From NCBI GenBank assembly GCA_947465645.1, contig CANIBQ010000061.1, positions 1-29,656 of the forward strand: 29,656 bases of DNA, in the 5' to 3' direction. Shown here piece after piece: positions 1 to 7,228 of the stretch. A program made the position numbers and the translations under genes. The notes beneath the pieces are model-generated. The model saw only the letters and a program-made list of their open reading frames with translations, was not told the DNA's origin and did not search any database. Origin of the DNA: Acidobacteriota bacterium. GTDB lineage: Bacteria > Acidobacteriota > Vicinamibacteria > Vicinamibacterales > UBA2999. The stretch's first letter is position 1; every line of letters begins with the position of its first letter.

Positions 1-151
1 GTACTGTCTCGAAGTCCATGCGAAGGCGGCGCGAACCGCGGGGGCGACGCGCGAGGAAGTCGCCGAGGCGGCGCTGCTGGCGGCGGCGCTGAGAGCCGGC
101 GGCGCGGCGACGCACGGCGCTATGGCGCTGAAGTTCTTCGACCAGGAGTAA
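1..151 (+). CDS. Carboxymuconolactone decarboxylase (AhpD-like) family protein, 3' end only
   Basis: The gene enters from the left edge and is read in the frame starting at base 2. About 49 residues are visible before the TAA at 149-151. They begin with YCLEVHAKAA, the C-x3-H redox or catalytic motif of the CMD/AhpD fold, and continue through TREEVAEAALLAAALRAGG to a short tail ending FFDQE. This is the usual C-terminal half of a 100-130 residue single-domain CMD protein, so roughly the first half is missing. Family members are either gamma-carboxymuconolactone decarboxylases of the protocatechuate branch or thiol-based peroxidase-like proteins. A Cys/His-only motif does not separate these. 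The last 32 bases overlap the tail of the convergent hydrolase gene. Its presence beside aromatic catabolism genes fits a pathway role, but that is inference. Confidence 0.72.
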   Translation, partial: YCLEVHAKAARTAGATREEVAEAALLAAALRAGGAATHGAMALKFFDQE

Positions 152-1355
152 CCAAGGCCCAGGTCAGGAACTGTTCCGTGTAATAGAGCGACAGCTGGCC
201 GCTCGGACCGTTGGTGATCGCATCGAAGGCGTGCTCGGCCCACGGAATCTCCAGGAATACCGAGATCGCGCCCGCGGCGCGCAACCGCTGGTCGAGCATG
301 GCGCCGAATCGCGGCAGCACGACGTGGTCGCGGCTGCCATAGATCAGCAGCGATGGGGGAAGCTGCGAGCCCGCGTAGGTGATCGGTGAGGCTTGGCGGT
401 AGCGATCGGGCTGCGTGTCTGGCGTGCCGCCAAGGAACAGTTCCTCGATCGACCGCACATCGATCGGATCCGGCCTGGGCGGGTTGCGGTAGCCGTCAGC
501 CAGGTCCACCGGGCCGTAATAACTGACCACCGCGCTGATGGGCGGCGCGTCGTCTTCATACGCCGCCACCATCGCGAGCTGCGCGCCCGCCGAGCGGCCG
601 ATGAGAGCCATTCGAGAGGTATCGGCGTCGTGCTCGCCGCCGTGCTCGCCGATCCAGGCGAGCGCCGCCCGCACATCTTCGATCTGCGCGGGCCACTGCC
701 ATGTGGGCGCGTGGCGGTAGTCAATCGCGAAGACGACGAAGCCCCGGGCCGCGAGGTAGGTCGCGAACGTGCTGTCGTCTCCAGGAGCTCCCCGCTGCCA
801 GGCGCCGCCGTAAATCTGCACGACCGTCGGATACCGGCCCGATGCGGCAGGACGATAGACATCCAGGGTGAGCGGCACGCCCTCGGGGGTCGCAAACGGC
901 ATCCCTCGCGTCACCAGTGCGTCACCGATCGCGATTCCGCGGAAGAGATCGAGCGCGACGACTGGTGCGCCTCTCATCCGAGCGCGGTGATCCGCGGGAA
1001 TACCGCTCATAAAATCGTCTCCAAGCGCCGTCCGCATCGTCGCGTCGAACCGCCGCACGGCGGATGGAATGCGCACGAGCGGCGCCGCCGCCAGCACTGC
1101 GGCGACGACCGCAGCCATAACCGTGACTCGTCGCGCGTAGGGGCCGGCTTTAGCCGGCCCGGGGGGCGCAAGAGCAGCTCCGGCCACGATCAGCGCGCCA
1201 ACGAGCAGCCATGCCGATAGCTCCGGCGCGCCAACCCCCAGCGCGAGAAGCAGACGATTCGGCGCGGGAAGAACGATCCAGGCGGCCAGGAAGGCCACGA
1301 CCAGCGCCGCCGCGAGAAGAATCCTCGGTGCCAATGGGAAGGGGAGAAGCGCCAT
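120..1355 (-). CDS. Membrane-anchored alpha/beta hydrolase (BD-FAE/esterase-like)
   Basis: The protein is 411 residues. It has three hydrophobic N-terminal segments (about residues 11-30, 46-64 and 79-93) followed by an alpha/beta hydrolase domain from about 150. The domain carries an oxyanion-type YGGAW (182-186), a nucleophile elbow GRSAG with Ser255, an acid in GSRDH (Asp343) and a histidine in AEHAF (His375), so the catalytic triad looks complete. The arrangement resembles carboxylesterase/BD-FAE proteins that release acyl or aryl groups; the substrate is unknown. The membrane segments suggest the catalytic domain is tethered to the inner membrane. Residues 66-72 (GPAKAGP) are encoded by a perfect palindrome (1141-1160), apparently a repeat element absorbed in frame. 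The ATG overlaps a TATAAT sequence, which puts the start in some doubt. The gene is divergent from the gene at 1411. Confidence 0.82.
   Translation of the reverse strand: MALLPFPLAPRILLAAALVVAFLAAWIVLPAPNRLLLALGVGAPELSAWLLVGALIVAGAALAPPGPAKAGPYARRVTVMAAVVAAVLAAAPLVRIPSAVRRFDATMRTALGDDFMSGIPADHRARMRGAPVVALDLFRGIAIGDALVTRGMPFATPEGVPLTLDVYRPAASGRYPTVVQIYGGAWQRGAPGDDSTFATYLAARGFVVFAIDYRHAPTWQWPAQIEDVRAALAWIGEHGGEHDADTSRMALIGRSAGAQLAMVAAYEDDAPPISAVVSYYGPVDLADGYRNPPRPDPIDVRSIEELFLGGTPDTQPDRYRQASPITYAGSQLPPSLLIYGSRDHVVLPRFGAMLDQRLRAAGAISVFLEIPWAEHAFDAITNGPSGQLSLYYTEQFLTWALVTPGRRTSAP
1141..1160. repeat. REP-like palindrome inside the hydrolase gene
   Basis: A perfect inverted repeat with 8-bp arms GGGCCGGC and GCCGGCCC around a TTTA loop. 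It lies between two membrane segments of the hydrolase and encodes a Gly/Pro/Ala-rich loop. I recall similar GGCCGGC-TTTA-GCCGGCC elements being frequent in Vicinamibacteria-like genomes, but that copy number cannot be checked here. Confidence 0.6.
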
Positions 1356-1401
1356 TATAGGATTTCTAGCACTTGATCTCAGACGGCTCAGCGCCTACGC
1401 T
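1354..1401. promoter_or_regulatory. Divergent promoter region between the hydrolase and the NMT1-like gene
   Basis: On the plus strand, TTGATC (1373-1378) and TACGCT (1396-1401) are separated by 17 bases. Transcription would start about 2-4 bases before the ATG at 1411, giving an almost leaderless message. On the minus strand, CTGAGA and TATAAT (1354-1359) are also 17 bases apart, but this -10 box includes the AT of the hydrolase ATG, so transcription would begin inside the gene. Both assignments rest on consensus matching only. Confidence 0.4.
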
Positions 1402-1410
1402 ACTGGGCTT

Positions 1411-2322
1411 ATGACTGTTCAATCGATGCGCAAGACGAAGGTGGCGATCATGAACGCGGTGCACGACCTGCCGGTGCTGGTCGCCCGCGACAAGGGTTTC
1501 TTCAAGGACGAGGGGCTCGACATCGAGTTCGTGACGACGCCTGGCATGGCGCAGGTCACGACCTCGCACACCGTCAAGTTCGACACGGTGTTCGATCGGC
1601 CCCTCGACTCGGTCTACAACGAAGGCGGTATCGACCAGTACCGCATGTGCGAGTGGGGCATCATGAAGCGCGCCGTCGAGGCCGACACGACCGGCCTGCG
1701 GCACCGCAAGATCGTCGCGCTGGGCGCGTCGATGTCCAAGTTCGCGATCGCGGTGATGAACAACTCGAAGATCTACGAGCCGGAGATGCTCAAGGACAAG
1801 CTCATCTCGGTGACGCCCAACAACGGGTCGCACTTCACCATGCTGAAGATGGTCGAAGGGTTTCTCGAGCCGCAGCACGTGAAGACCACCAATGCCGGGT
1901 CGATGCTGAAGCGTCTCGAGGCGATGCGCCGTGGCGAGGTCGACGCGGTGGTCCTGATGGAGCCGTGGATCAGCGTCGCGCAGAAGGAAGGGCTGCGGCT
2001 GATCATCGAGTCGCACTCCACGCGCAGCGAAGCGGCCAGCGACGATCTCGACGGCCCGACGCTCGCGGCGATGTTCCGCGCGCAGGCGAAAGCGGTGGAA
2101 GTGCTCGAAAAGGATCCGAAGCCCTTCATCCACTACCTCGTGGCCGAGACGGGCGGGCTGCTCAAGGAGAGCGAGCTCCAGACATGGCGCCTGCTGCACG
2201 CGCCGCCGACGCCCTACACCCGCGAGCGGTTCGACGACACCTACAACTGGACGGTGAAGTGGAACATGACCGTCCCAGGCGCGACGTTCGAGAACACCGT
2301 AGACAACCGCGCCTGGAAGTAA
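1411..2322 (+). CDS. NMT1/TauA-type solute-binding-fold protein without signal peptide
   Basis: A 303-residue protein of the periplasmic binding protein type 2 fold. It opens MRKTKVAIMNAVHDLPVLVARDKGFF, where the recognisable part is the VARDKGFFKDEGLDIEF block typical of NMT1/TauA/SsuA proteins. A second typical block (RGEVDAVVLMEPW) lies near residue 180. There is no hydrophobic signal sequence, lipobox or Tat motif, so it probably stays in the cytoplasm. Signal-less members of this fold include THI5-type thiamine pyrimidine synthases and 4,5-dihydroxyphthalate decarboxylase, so an enzymatic role is as likely as transport. The ATG at 1411 is used; an ATG at 1426 is an alternative. It ends 10 bases from the convergent SBP gene at 2333, with no obvious terminator between. 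Function is unassigned. Confidence 0.7.
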   Translation: MTVQSMRKTKVAIMNAVHDLPVLVARDKGFFKDEGLDIEFVTTPGMAQVTTSHTVKFDTVFDRPLDSVYNEGGIDQYRMCEWGIMKRAVEADTTGLRHRKIVALGASMSKFAIAVMNNSKIYEPEMLKDKLISVTPNNGSHFTMLKMVEGFLEPQHVKTTNAGSMLKRLEAMRRGEVDAVVLMEPWISVAQKEGLRLIIESHSTRSEAASDDLDGPTLAAMFRAQAKAVEVLEKDPKPFIHYLVAETGGLLKESELQTWRLLHAPPTPYTRERFDDTYNWTVKWNMTVPGATFENTVDNRAWK

Positions 2323-2332
2323 TCGGGGGAAG

Positions 2333-3334
2333 TTATCGCCGCGCTCGTTTTATGACGACGCTATCGAAGAGGGCGGTCCACTTCTCCGATTCGTCGAGTG
2401 AGCGGGCGGGGTTGGTGGGGACGATCTTCACGCCCTTCAGGGGCGAGGGCGCCTTCATGTTGGTGGGCACGTAGTCCATGCTCACGAAGTACTGCTGCCC
2501 CTCGCCGAGCAGGTATTCGTAGAACAGCCGCGCCGCGTTTGGATGCGGCGCTCGCCTCGCCACGCCCACGGCGTTCGAACGCGCGATGGCCGGCTCGATC
2601 GCGAACCAGTCGACCGGCGCGCCCTTCTTCTTGGCCTGCTCGGGCATGTAGTTGTACACCGTCAGCGCCAGCGGCACCTCGCCCGAGATCACCATGTTGT
2701 TGAGCAGGGTGTGCCCCTGGCGGACGGAAATGCCATTGGTCGCCACGAGATCGCGGAAAAATTTCAGCCCCTTCTCGCCGCCGCCCGTCGCATCGACGAC
2801 CGAGGCGAACCAGTCCGAATCTTTTCCCTCGATGCCCAGCTTCCCTTTCCACTTCGGGTTGAGCAGGTCCTGGTAGGTCTTCGGCAGGTCGGCCTTCTTG
2901 ACCAGTTTCGTGTTGTAGACCTGCACCCACACCGACAGGAGCGTCGCGGCCCACTCGCGGTGGACGGGGACCGACCCGGGCTGCAAGTCCTTGTGCACCG
3001 CCGACGTAATCGGCTGAAGGATCTTCTCGCGCGAGAGCGCCTCCATCTCGGGCGAGCCGAAGTGGACGACATCCACGTCATACCGCCTGGCGGCCGCTTC
3101 GGCGATCGTGCGCTGGAGGATCTTGTCCGTGCCGGCGCGCCACACGACCACCTTGACGCCGTACTTCGCCTCGAAGGGCTTCGTGAGGGTGGCGAGGTCC
3201 TTCTCGGCGATGGTCGTGTAGAGGGTAAGGGTGCCCTCCTTTTTCGCAGCCGCGGCGTCCGCCTGCGCGTACGCAACTCCGGCATTCATCACGGCGGACA
3301 CGACGATCGCGAAGGCGATGAGTGCGTGTTTCAT
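2333..3334 (-). CDS. ABC transporter substrate-binding protein 1 (AfuA-type, Sec signal)
   Basis: About 333 residues when started at the internal ATG 3334-3332. This start gives a classical Sec signal peptide (MKHALIAFAIVVSAVMNAGV, cleaved near AYA-QA) and overlaps the preceding stop codon as ATGA. An upstream in-frame start (3370) would only add a charged leader, so I reject it. The mature protein has the hallmarks of extracellular solute-binding proteins of the iron/AfuA and 2-aminoethylphosphonate group: EGTLTLYTTIAEKDL near the N-terminus, FEAKYGVKV, a VYNTKLVKKADLPKTYQDLL hinge segment and a GHTLLNNMVISGEVPLALTV block. The twin tyrosines of true Fe3+ binders are not evident, so an organic or phosphonate ligand is likelier. 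It is the last gene of the minus-strand operon and is paralogous to the SBP genes at 3331 and 6115. Confidence 0.85.
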   Translation of the reverse strand: MKHALIAFAIVVSAVMNAGVAYAQADAAAAKKEGTLTLYTTIAEKDLATLTKPFEAKYGVKVVVWRAGTDKILQRTIAEAAARRYDVDVVHFGSPEMEALSREKILQPITSAVHKDLQPGSVPVHREWAATLLSVWVQVYNTKLVKKADLPKTYQDLLNPKWKGKLGIEGKDSDWFASVVDATGGGEKGLKFFRDLVATNGISVRQGHTLLNNMVISGEVPLALTVYNYMPEQAKKKGAPVDWFAIEPAIARSNAVGVARRAPHPNAARLFYEYLLGEGQQYFVSMDYVPTNMKAPSPLKGVKIVPTNPARSLDESEKWTALFDSVVIKRARR

Positions 3335-4416
3335 TTCCGGAGGAACAGCTCTTCGTAGAGCGACTTCCACTTATCGTACTCGTCGATCGACACCCGCGCA
3401 TCCACGAAGGTCATCGGCACCTTGTTGAGCGGCGTATCGATGAGCTTGCTCGTGGGCACGAAATCGCGGGTGGCGATGAGGCGCTGCCCTTCCTCGCTCA
3501 ACTCGAAATCGTAGAACAGCACCGCGGCATGCGGATGCGGCGCGTTGCGCGCGACGCCCACGCCGTTGGGGCGGGCGATCGCGTTGCCGATCGTGAACCA
3601 GTCGATCGGCGCGCCTTCGGTCTTCAACTGCTGCGCCTTGTAGTTGTACACGGTCAGCGACAGCGGCACTTCACCCGACACGACCAACTGCGTCAGCAGC
3701 GTATGCCCTTTGCGCGCCGAGATGCCGTTCCTGGCGACGATCTCCTTGAAGAGCTTCTTGCCCTTCTCCTCACCGATCTCGCTGAGCACGCCGGCCAGCC
3801 AGTCGGAATCTTCCTGCTCGATGCCCAGGCGTCCCTTCCACTTCGGATCGAGCAGGTCTTCCCACGTCTTCGGCAGCTCCTCCTTCTTCACCAGCTTGGT
3901 GTTGTAGGCCTGCACGAACACGTTGAGGCGCGTACCCACCCACTCGCCATGATCGCGAATGGCGGGGGCAATCAGGTCGGCGTGATGCGGGCTCTTCACC
4001 ACCTGCAGGATCTGTTCGCGGCTGAGCGACTCGAGCTCGGGACCGTTGGTCTCGACGACGTCGACCGTGTGGCGGCCGGCGCGGCTTTCCTGCAGCGCGC
4101 GATTGAGCACCGCTTCCGAACCCGAGCGCCAGAGCTCGGTCTTGATGCCGTACTTCCTCTCGAACGCCTCGATCACCGCACCAAGGTCCTCCGCCTGGGC
4201 GGAGGTGTAAATGGTGAGCTGCCCTTCCTTCTTGGCGCCGTCGATCAGCCGCTGCAGGCGATCCTCGCCCTCGTACAGCGCGACCTCAGCCGCCGTCGCA
4301 CCCGACGTCTCGGATGAGGGAGCCGAGCCACAACCGGCGACGAAGAGCCATCCTAGAGCCCAAAGCCCAGAGCCGAGAGCCTTAGAGCCGAGAGCCTTGC
4401 GTGAACACATCATCAC
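3331..4416 (-). CDS. ABC transporter substrate-binding lipoprotein 2 (AfuA-type)
   Basis: A 361-residue solute-binding protein with a lipoprotein signal ending LFVAGC (Cys29), so it should be lipid-anchored in the envelope. Downstream blocks match SBP1 closely: EGQLTIYTSAQAEDL, FERKYGIKTELW, VQAYNTKLVKKEELPKTW, and GHTLLTQLVVSGEVPLSLTV. Three start codons are stacked (GTG 4416, ATG 4413, ATG 4410). GTG gives a GTGA overlap with the bicupin stop, and the ATGs shorten the protein by one or two residues. The positively charged n-region is built from an in-frame duplication (KALGS twice, 15-bp DNA repeat at 4369-4398). The stop overlaps the SBP1 start by four bases, so the two binding proteins are probably translationally coupled. 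The ligand is unknown; an organic anion is favoured by context. Confidence 0.86.
   Translation of the reverse strand: MMMCSRKALGSKALGSGLWALGWLFVAGCGSAPSSETSGATAAEVALYEGEDRLQRLIDGAKKEGQLTIYTSAQAEDLGAVIEAFERKYGIKTELWRSGSEAVLNRALQESRAGRHTVDVVETNGPELESLSREQILQVVKSPHHADLIAPAIRDHGEWVGTRLNVFVQAYNTKLVKKEELPKTWEDLLDPKWKGRLGIEQEDSDWLAGVLSEIGEEKGKKLFKEIVARNGISARKGHTLLTQLVVSGEVPLSLTVYNYKAQQLKTEGAPIDWFTIGNAIARPNGVGVARNAPHPHAAVLFYDFELSEEGQRLIATRDFVPTSKLIDTPLNKVPMTFVDARVSIDEYDKWKSLYEELFLRK
4369..4398. repeat. 15-bp perfect tandem duplication in a signal peptide
   Basis: The unit AGAGCCGAGAGCCTT occurs twice back to back. It sits in a longer purine-skewed stretch (about 4351-4400) of degenerate AGAGCC/AAAGCCC words. 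Read on the minus strand in frame it encodes KALGS twice in the signal peptide of SBP2. Confidence 0.9.
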
Positions 4417-5540
4417 ACTGCCTGCGACTCGAGCGGCGGAAGGTTCTCGAGCTCCGCCTCGTAGGCCGCCTCCATCCGCGAGGTAATCCCGCGGCTCGCC
4501 AGCGCGTCGGCGAACGACTTCCGCACGCGCGGCGACTCGTCAGCGTAATCGATCTGGTCGCCGCCGAGGCGCCTCGAGATCCAGGCCTTCGGCACCCCCT
4601 GGGCGTTGCGAATCGACACCCCTTCGGCCTTGAACGCCAGGTACCGGGCCGGGGTCGTGCCGGTGTTGAAGTGCTGGTGGAACCAGAGGTTGGGCGGGAC
4701 GATCATCGATCCCTCCTTCCACTCATAGCGCTTGGGCTCCTCGCCCTCCGGCCACATCATGCTGAATCCTTCCCCGCTCATGATGATCACGTGCGCGCCC
4801 GGGCCATGCGCATGCGCCTTCTTGTAGGTGCCCACGGGGAACTGCGAAATGTGGCTGTTCATGTGCCCCTTGGCCATGCTGAAGCGGATGTGCGAGCCGC
4901 CGGCGCCGCGCTCCTTCGCCGTGATCAGCGGCAGGTTGACCGCGTCGGCCACGAAATTGGTGTCGAGCAGCAGGCCGCGCTGCTCACCGCGGTTGGCGAA
5001 GTATTCGGGCTCGCCGTTGAAGCGCTCCGCGAAGTCGCGCCCCGTGTTGAAGACGAAGTCGAGGTCGCCGAACGCGTTGATGATCACGGGCGCGTTGGTC
5101 ACCGCCACGTAGCGCGCGGGCTCGACACCGGAGCCGTTGAAGTGCTGGTGCCACGCGTTCAGCGGGATGGCGAACAGCGCGCCTGCTTTCCATTCAAAGG
5201 TGATGCGCCGGCCGGCCTCGTTCCACACCGAGGTCGAACCGCGTCCGTCGAGCACGTAGATCATCTCCTCGTACAACTGGCGTTGCGGCGCCAGCTCCTT
5301 CCCGGGAGGAATCTCGCACACGTAACAGTCGTTGGACGTGCGCGACGCGTCATGGTTGAGGAAGACGCCCCGTCCGCCGCGCCGCGCCCACGGCGCGAGC
5401 TCCACCGTGTGAAGATCGGGGACGTACAGCGAGCTGACGATGTTCAGCCCTTCGGCGCGCACCCACCGGGTGTACGGGGTTTCCTTCTCGGCGGCGAATT
5501 TCTTCGCCAGGTCTTCTGAAACAACTGCGTCCTTGGCCAT
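4413..5540 (-). CDS. Bicupin protein, possible gentisate-dioxygenase-like ring-cleavage enzyme
   Basis: A 375-residue protein with two cupin modules. Module 1 (about residues 70-150) ends in HQHFN (131-135) but has QRQLYEE (86-92) where a metal-binding HxH-x3/4-E motif would be expected. Module 2 (about 215-310) has HAHGPGAH (243-250) and HQHFN (288-292), so only it appears able to hold a metal. Length and double-cupin layout resemble gentisate/salicylate 1,2-dioxygenases, although in those enzymes the N-terminal module usually binds iron. There is no signal peptide, so it is cytoplasmic. The start ATG at 5540 lies 11 bases after the next cupin stop. The gene sits in the cupin/SBP operon and its stop overlaps the SBP2 start. 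Ring cleavage is an inference; a sugar- or acid-isomerase role is possible. Confidence 0.75.
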   Translation of the reverse strand: MAKDAVVSEDLAKKFAAEKETPYTRWVRAEGLNIVSSLYVPDLHTVELAPWARRGGRGVFLNHDASRTSNDCYVCEIPPGKELAPQRQLYEEMIYVLDGRGSTSVWNEAGRRITFEWKAGALFAIPLNAWHQHFNGSGVEPARYVAVTNAPVIINAFGDLDFVFNTGRDFAERFNGEPEYFANRGEQRGLLLDTNFVADAVNLPLITAKERGAGGSHIRFSMAKGHMNSHISQFPVGTYKKAHAHGPGAHVIIMSGEGFSMMWPEGEEPKRYEWKEGSMIVPPNLWFHQHFNTGTTPARYLAFKAEGVSIRNAQGVPKAWISRRLGGDQIDYADESPRVRKSFADALASRGITSRMEAAYEAELENLPPLESQAV

Positions 5541-5551
5541 GGGTCCTGGAT

Positions 5552-6109
5552 CTAGTCCTCGTCGTGATTGAAGTTCTCTTCGTCGTTGCGCGCGCGGAAG
5601 TCTTCGGCGCCGGCCGCCGGCACGGTCGGGCGCGGCTCGACCATCTTCTGGAACAGCATGTTCATGAAGAGATACATCGGCTTGGTCTTCATGACGAGCG
5701 CGCGCGCCGGCCTGGTGGCGCTGGCGTTGAAATGCTGGTGCACGCAGTTGTTGTGCACGACCACCGCGTCGCCGGCCTTCCAGTCGTAGCGAATGCCGTC
5801 GTGGATCTCGTATCCCTCGCCGTCGAGGATGTAGAACGCCGCCTCGTTGACGTGGCCGTGCTTCTGGTTGTGGCCGTTCGGCGAGTATTCCTCGAGGTGA
5901 ATGTGCAGCGTCTGCGTCAGGCCGTCGATCGGCTCGACGAAGTGCTTGCTGAACGCCTGCGGACCGTCGTTGAACTTGAGCTCGCGCCCCTTGATGACGC
6001 GCGGCATCGAGCGAAGCCGCGCGAGCTCCTCCCGCAGGTTGTAGTGGCCTTCGATGCCGCGGACGAAGACGCGCGGTTTCTTGCTGCTGTAGTGTGACTC
6101 TTTGCCCAT
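5552..6109 (-). CDS. Single-domain cupin protein C
   Basis: A 185-residue protein. The start chosen is ATG 6109-6107, because the open frame upstream is only the out-of-frame shadow of the SBP3 gene. The conserved beginning ESHYSSKKPR matches that of cupin A. The cupin core is residues about 63-140: KHGHVNEAAFYILDGEGY gives His84, His86 and Glu89 as probable metal ligands, and VHQHFN gives His124 and Asn128. The tail has a Met/Phe-rich helix (MYLFMNMLFQKM) and an acidic end rich in Asp, Glu and Asn. It is a clear paralogue of the protein at 7858-8412. It starts five bases after the SBP3 stop. A small-molecule dioxygenase or ligand-binding role is likely; no specific reaction can be assigned. 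Confidence 0.82.
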   Translation of the reverse strand: MGKESHYSSKKPRVFVRGIEGHYNLREELARLRSMPRVIKGRELKFNDGPQAFSKHFVEPIDGLTQTLHIHLEEYSPNGHNQKHGHVNEAAFYILDGEGYEIHDGIRYDWKAGDAVVVHNNCVHQHFNASATRPARALVMKTKPMYLFMNMLFQKMVEPRPTVPAAGAEDFRARNDEENFNHDED

Positions 6110-6114
6110 AAGTT

Positions 6115-7185
6115 TTAATCCACCCCGCGTGGGACCTGCTGGCCTTTCAGGAAGAGATCGGACCAGAGCTTCGACCACTTCTCGTCTTCGTCCAGCGTGA
6201 TGATCGGATCGATGGTCTCGAAGGGAAATGCATTGAGATGCGAGTTGACCGCGCGGCTCGCCGGCACGCGGTTGCGTTGCTTGAGAATGGTCTGGCCCTC
6301 GCGCGACAGCACGAAATCGGTGAACAGCAGCGCCGCGTGCGGATGCGGCGCGCGCCGCGCGACGCCGATCGAATTGGGCCGGGCGAAGGTCGGCGTCAGC
6401 GCCTTCCACTTGATCGGCGCGCCCTGCACCGCCACCCGCTCGGCGTTGTGGTTGTAGATATTGGCCGCCAGCGGAATCTCGCCCGACGCGACCAGTTGCC
6501 CGATCAGCGTGTGCCCGCTGCGCATCTGCGGCCTGGCCGCAGCCAGCTTCCGGAAGTAGGCGAGCCCCTTCGCCTCTCCCATGTGCTTGACCATGGCGCC
6601 GAACCAGTCGACGTCGGCCGACTCGAAGCCGATCCGTCCCACCCATCGCGGGTGCAGGAGGTCGTCGTACGAGTCGGGCACCTCCTCCGGCTTCACCAGC
6701 CGGGTGTTGTAGGCGATGGTGAAGAAGTTGAAGCGGTCGGCGGCGTACTGCCGGTGCTTCGGAAACGCCGCCGGCGGCAGGTCGCTGAAGCTCGGGCTCT
6801 GGAAGTCGTCGAGCAACTGCTCGCGGTAGATCGCCTCCATCTCGGGGCCGTTGGTCTCGAACACGTCGCACGTCAACCGCCCGGCCCTCGCCTCCGCCAC
6901 CGCGCGCTGCACCAGCCGCTCGCTGCTCGAGCGCCACAACTGCGTCTTCAGGCCGTACTTCTTCTCGAAGGCGCCGGTCAGCGGAACCGAGTCCTGCAGG
7001 TTGAGCGACGTGTAGACCGACACGACGCCCTCGCGCTTCGCGCCCGCCAGGAGCGTCGCCTGCCGGTCGGCGGCCTGCATCATGTAGATGCCGCGATGCG
7101 GCGACGGCACAGTCCGCGACTGCGCGCGCGCCGCGGCAGGTGCGGCAAGCAGCCCAAGCAGGAAAGCGCGGCGATCAAGAGCCAT
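6115..7185 (-). CDS. ABC transporter substrate-binding protein 3 (AfuA-type, Tat-like signal)
   Basis: Started at ATG 7185-7183 the protein is 356 residues and begins MALDRRAFLLGLLAAPAAARAQ. This is a twin-arginine (RRAFL) signal peptide with an AxA cleavage site. The longer open frame to 7269 adds a low-complexity leader encoded by the spacer repeat, so it is rejected. The mature protein aligns with SBP1 and SBP2 through EGVVSVYTSLNLQDS, FEKKYGLKTQLW, IAYNTRLVKPEEVPDSYDDL, GHTLIGQLVASGEIPLAANI and the RRAPHPHAALLFTDF segment. It is more divergent than the other two. A Tat signal would mean export in folded form, perhaps with a bound cofactor. The gene lies between two cupin genes of the same operon. 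Confidence 0.83.
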   Translation of the reverse strand: MALDRRAFLLGLLAAPAAARAQSRTVPSPHRGIYMMQAADRQATLLAGAKREGVVSVYTSLNLQDSVPLTGAFEKKYGLKTQLWRSSSERLVQRAVAEARAGRLTCDVFETNGPEMEAIYREQLLDDFQSPSFSDLPPAAFPKHRQYAADRFNFFTIAYNTRLVKPEEVPDSYDDLLHPRWVGRIGFESADVDWFGAMVKHMGEAKGLAYFRKLAAARPQMRSGHTLIGQLVASGEIPLAANIYNHNAERVAVQGAPIKWKALTPTFARPNSIGVARRAPHPHAALLFTDFVLSREGQTILKQRNRVPASRAVNSHLNAFPFETIDPIITLDEDEKWSKLWSDLFLKGQQVPRGVD

Positions 7186-7197
7186 AAGAAGGGGCCG

Positions 7198-7221
7198 TCT
7201 CTGTGTCTCCGTGTCTCTGTG
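7198..7221. repeat. Three 8-bp units (CACnGAGA array) in the SBP3 leader
   Basis: On the plus strand the units read TCTCTGTG, TCTCCGTG and TCTCTGTG; on the minus strand they are CACAGAGA, CACGGAGA, CACAGAGA. GGCC-rich words flank the array on both sides. It fills most of the 43-bp spacer between cupin B and SBP3. Units of the same consensus recur at 21554-21577 and 21603-21626. Confidence 0.8.
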
Positions 7222-7228
7222 GCCCGTT

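Noticed and set aside
6110..6937. N-terminal extension of cupin C
   Set aside because: The upstream 276 codons are the out-of-frame reading of SBP3; the cupin domain starts at ATG 6109.
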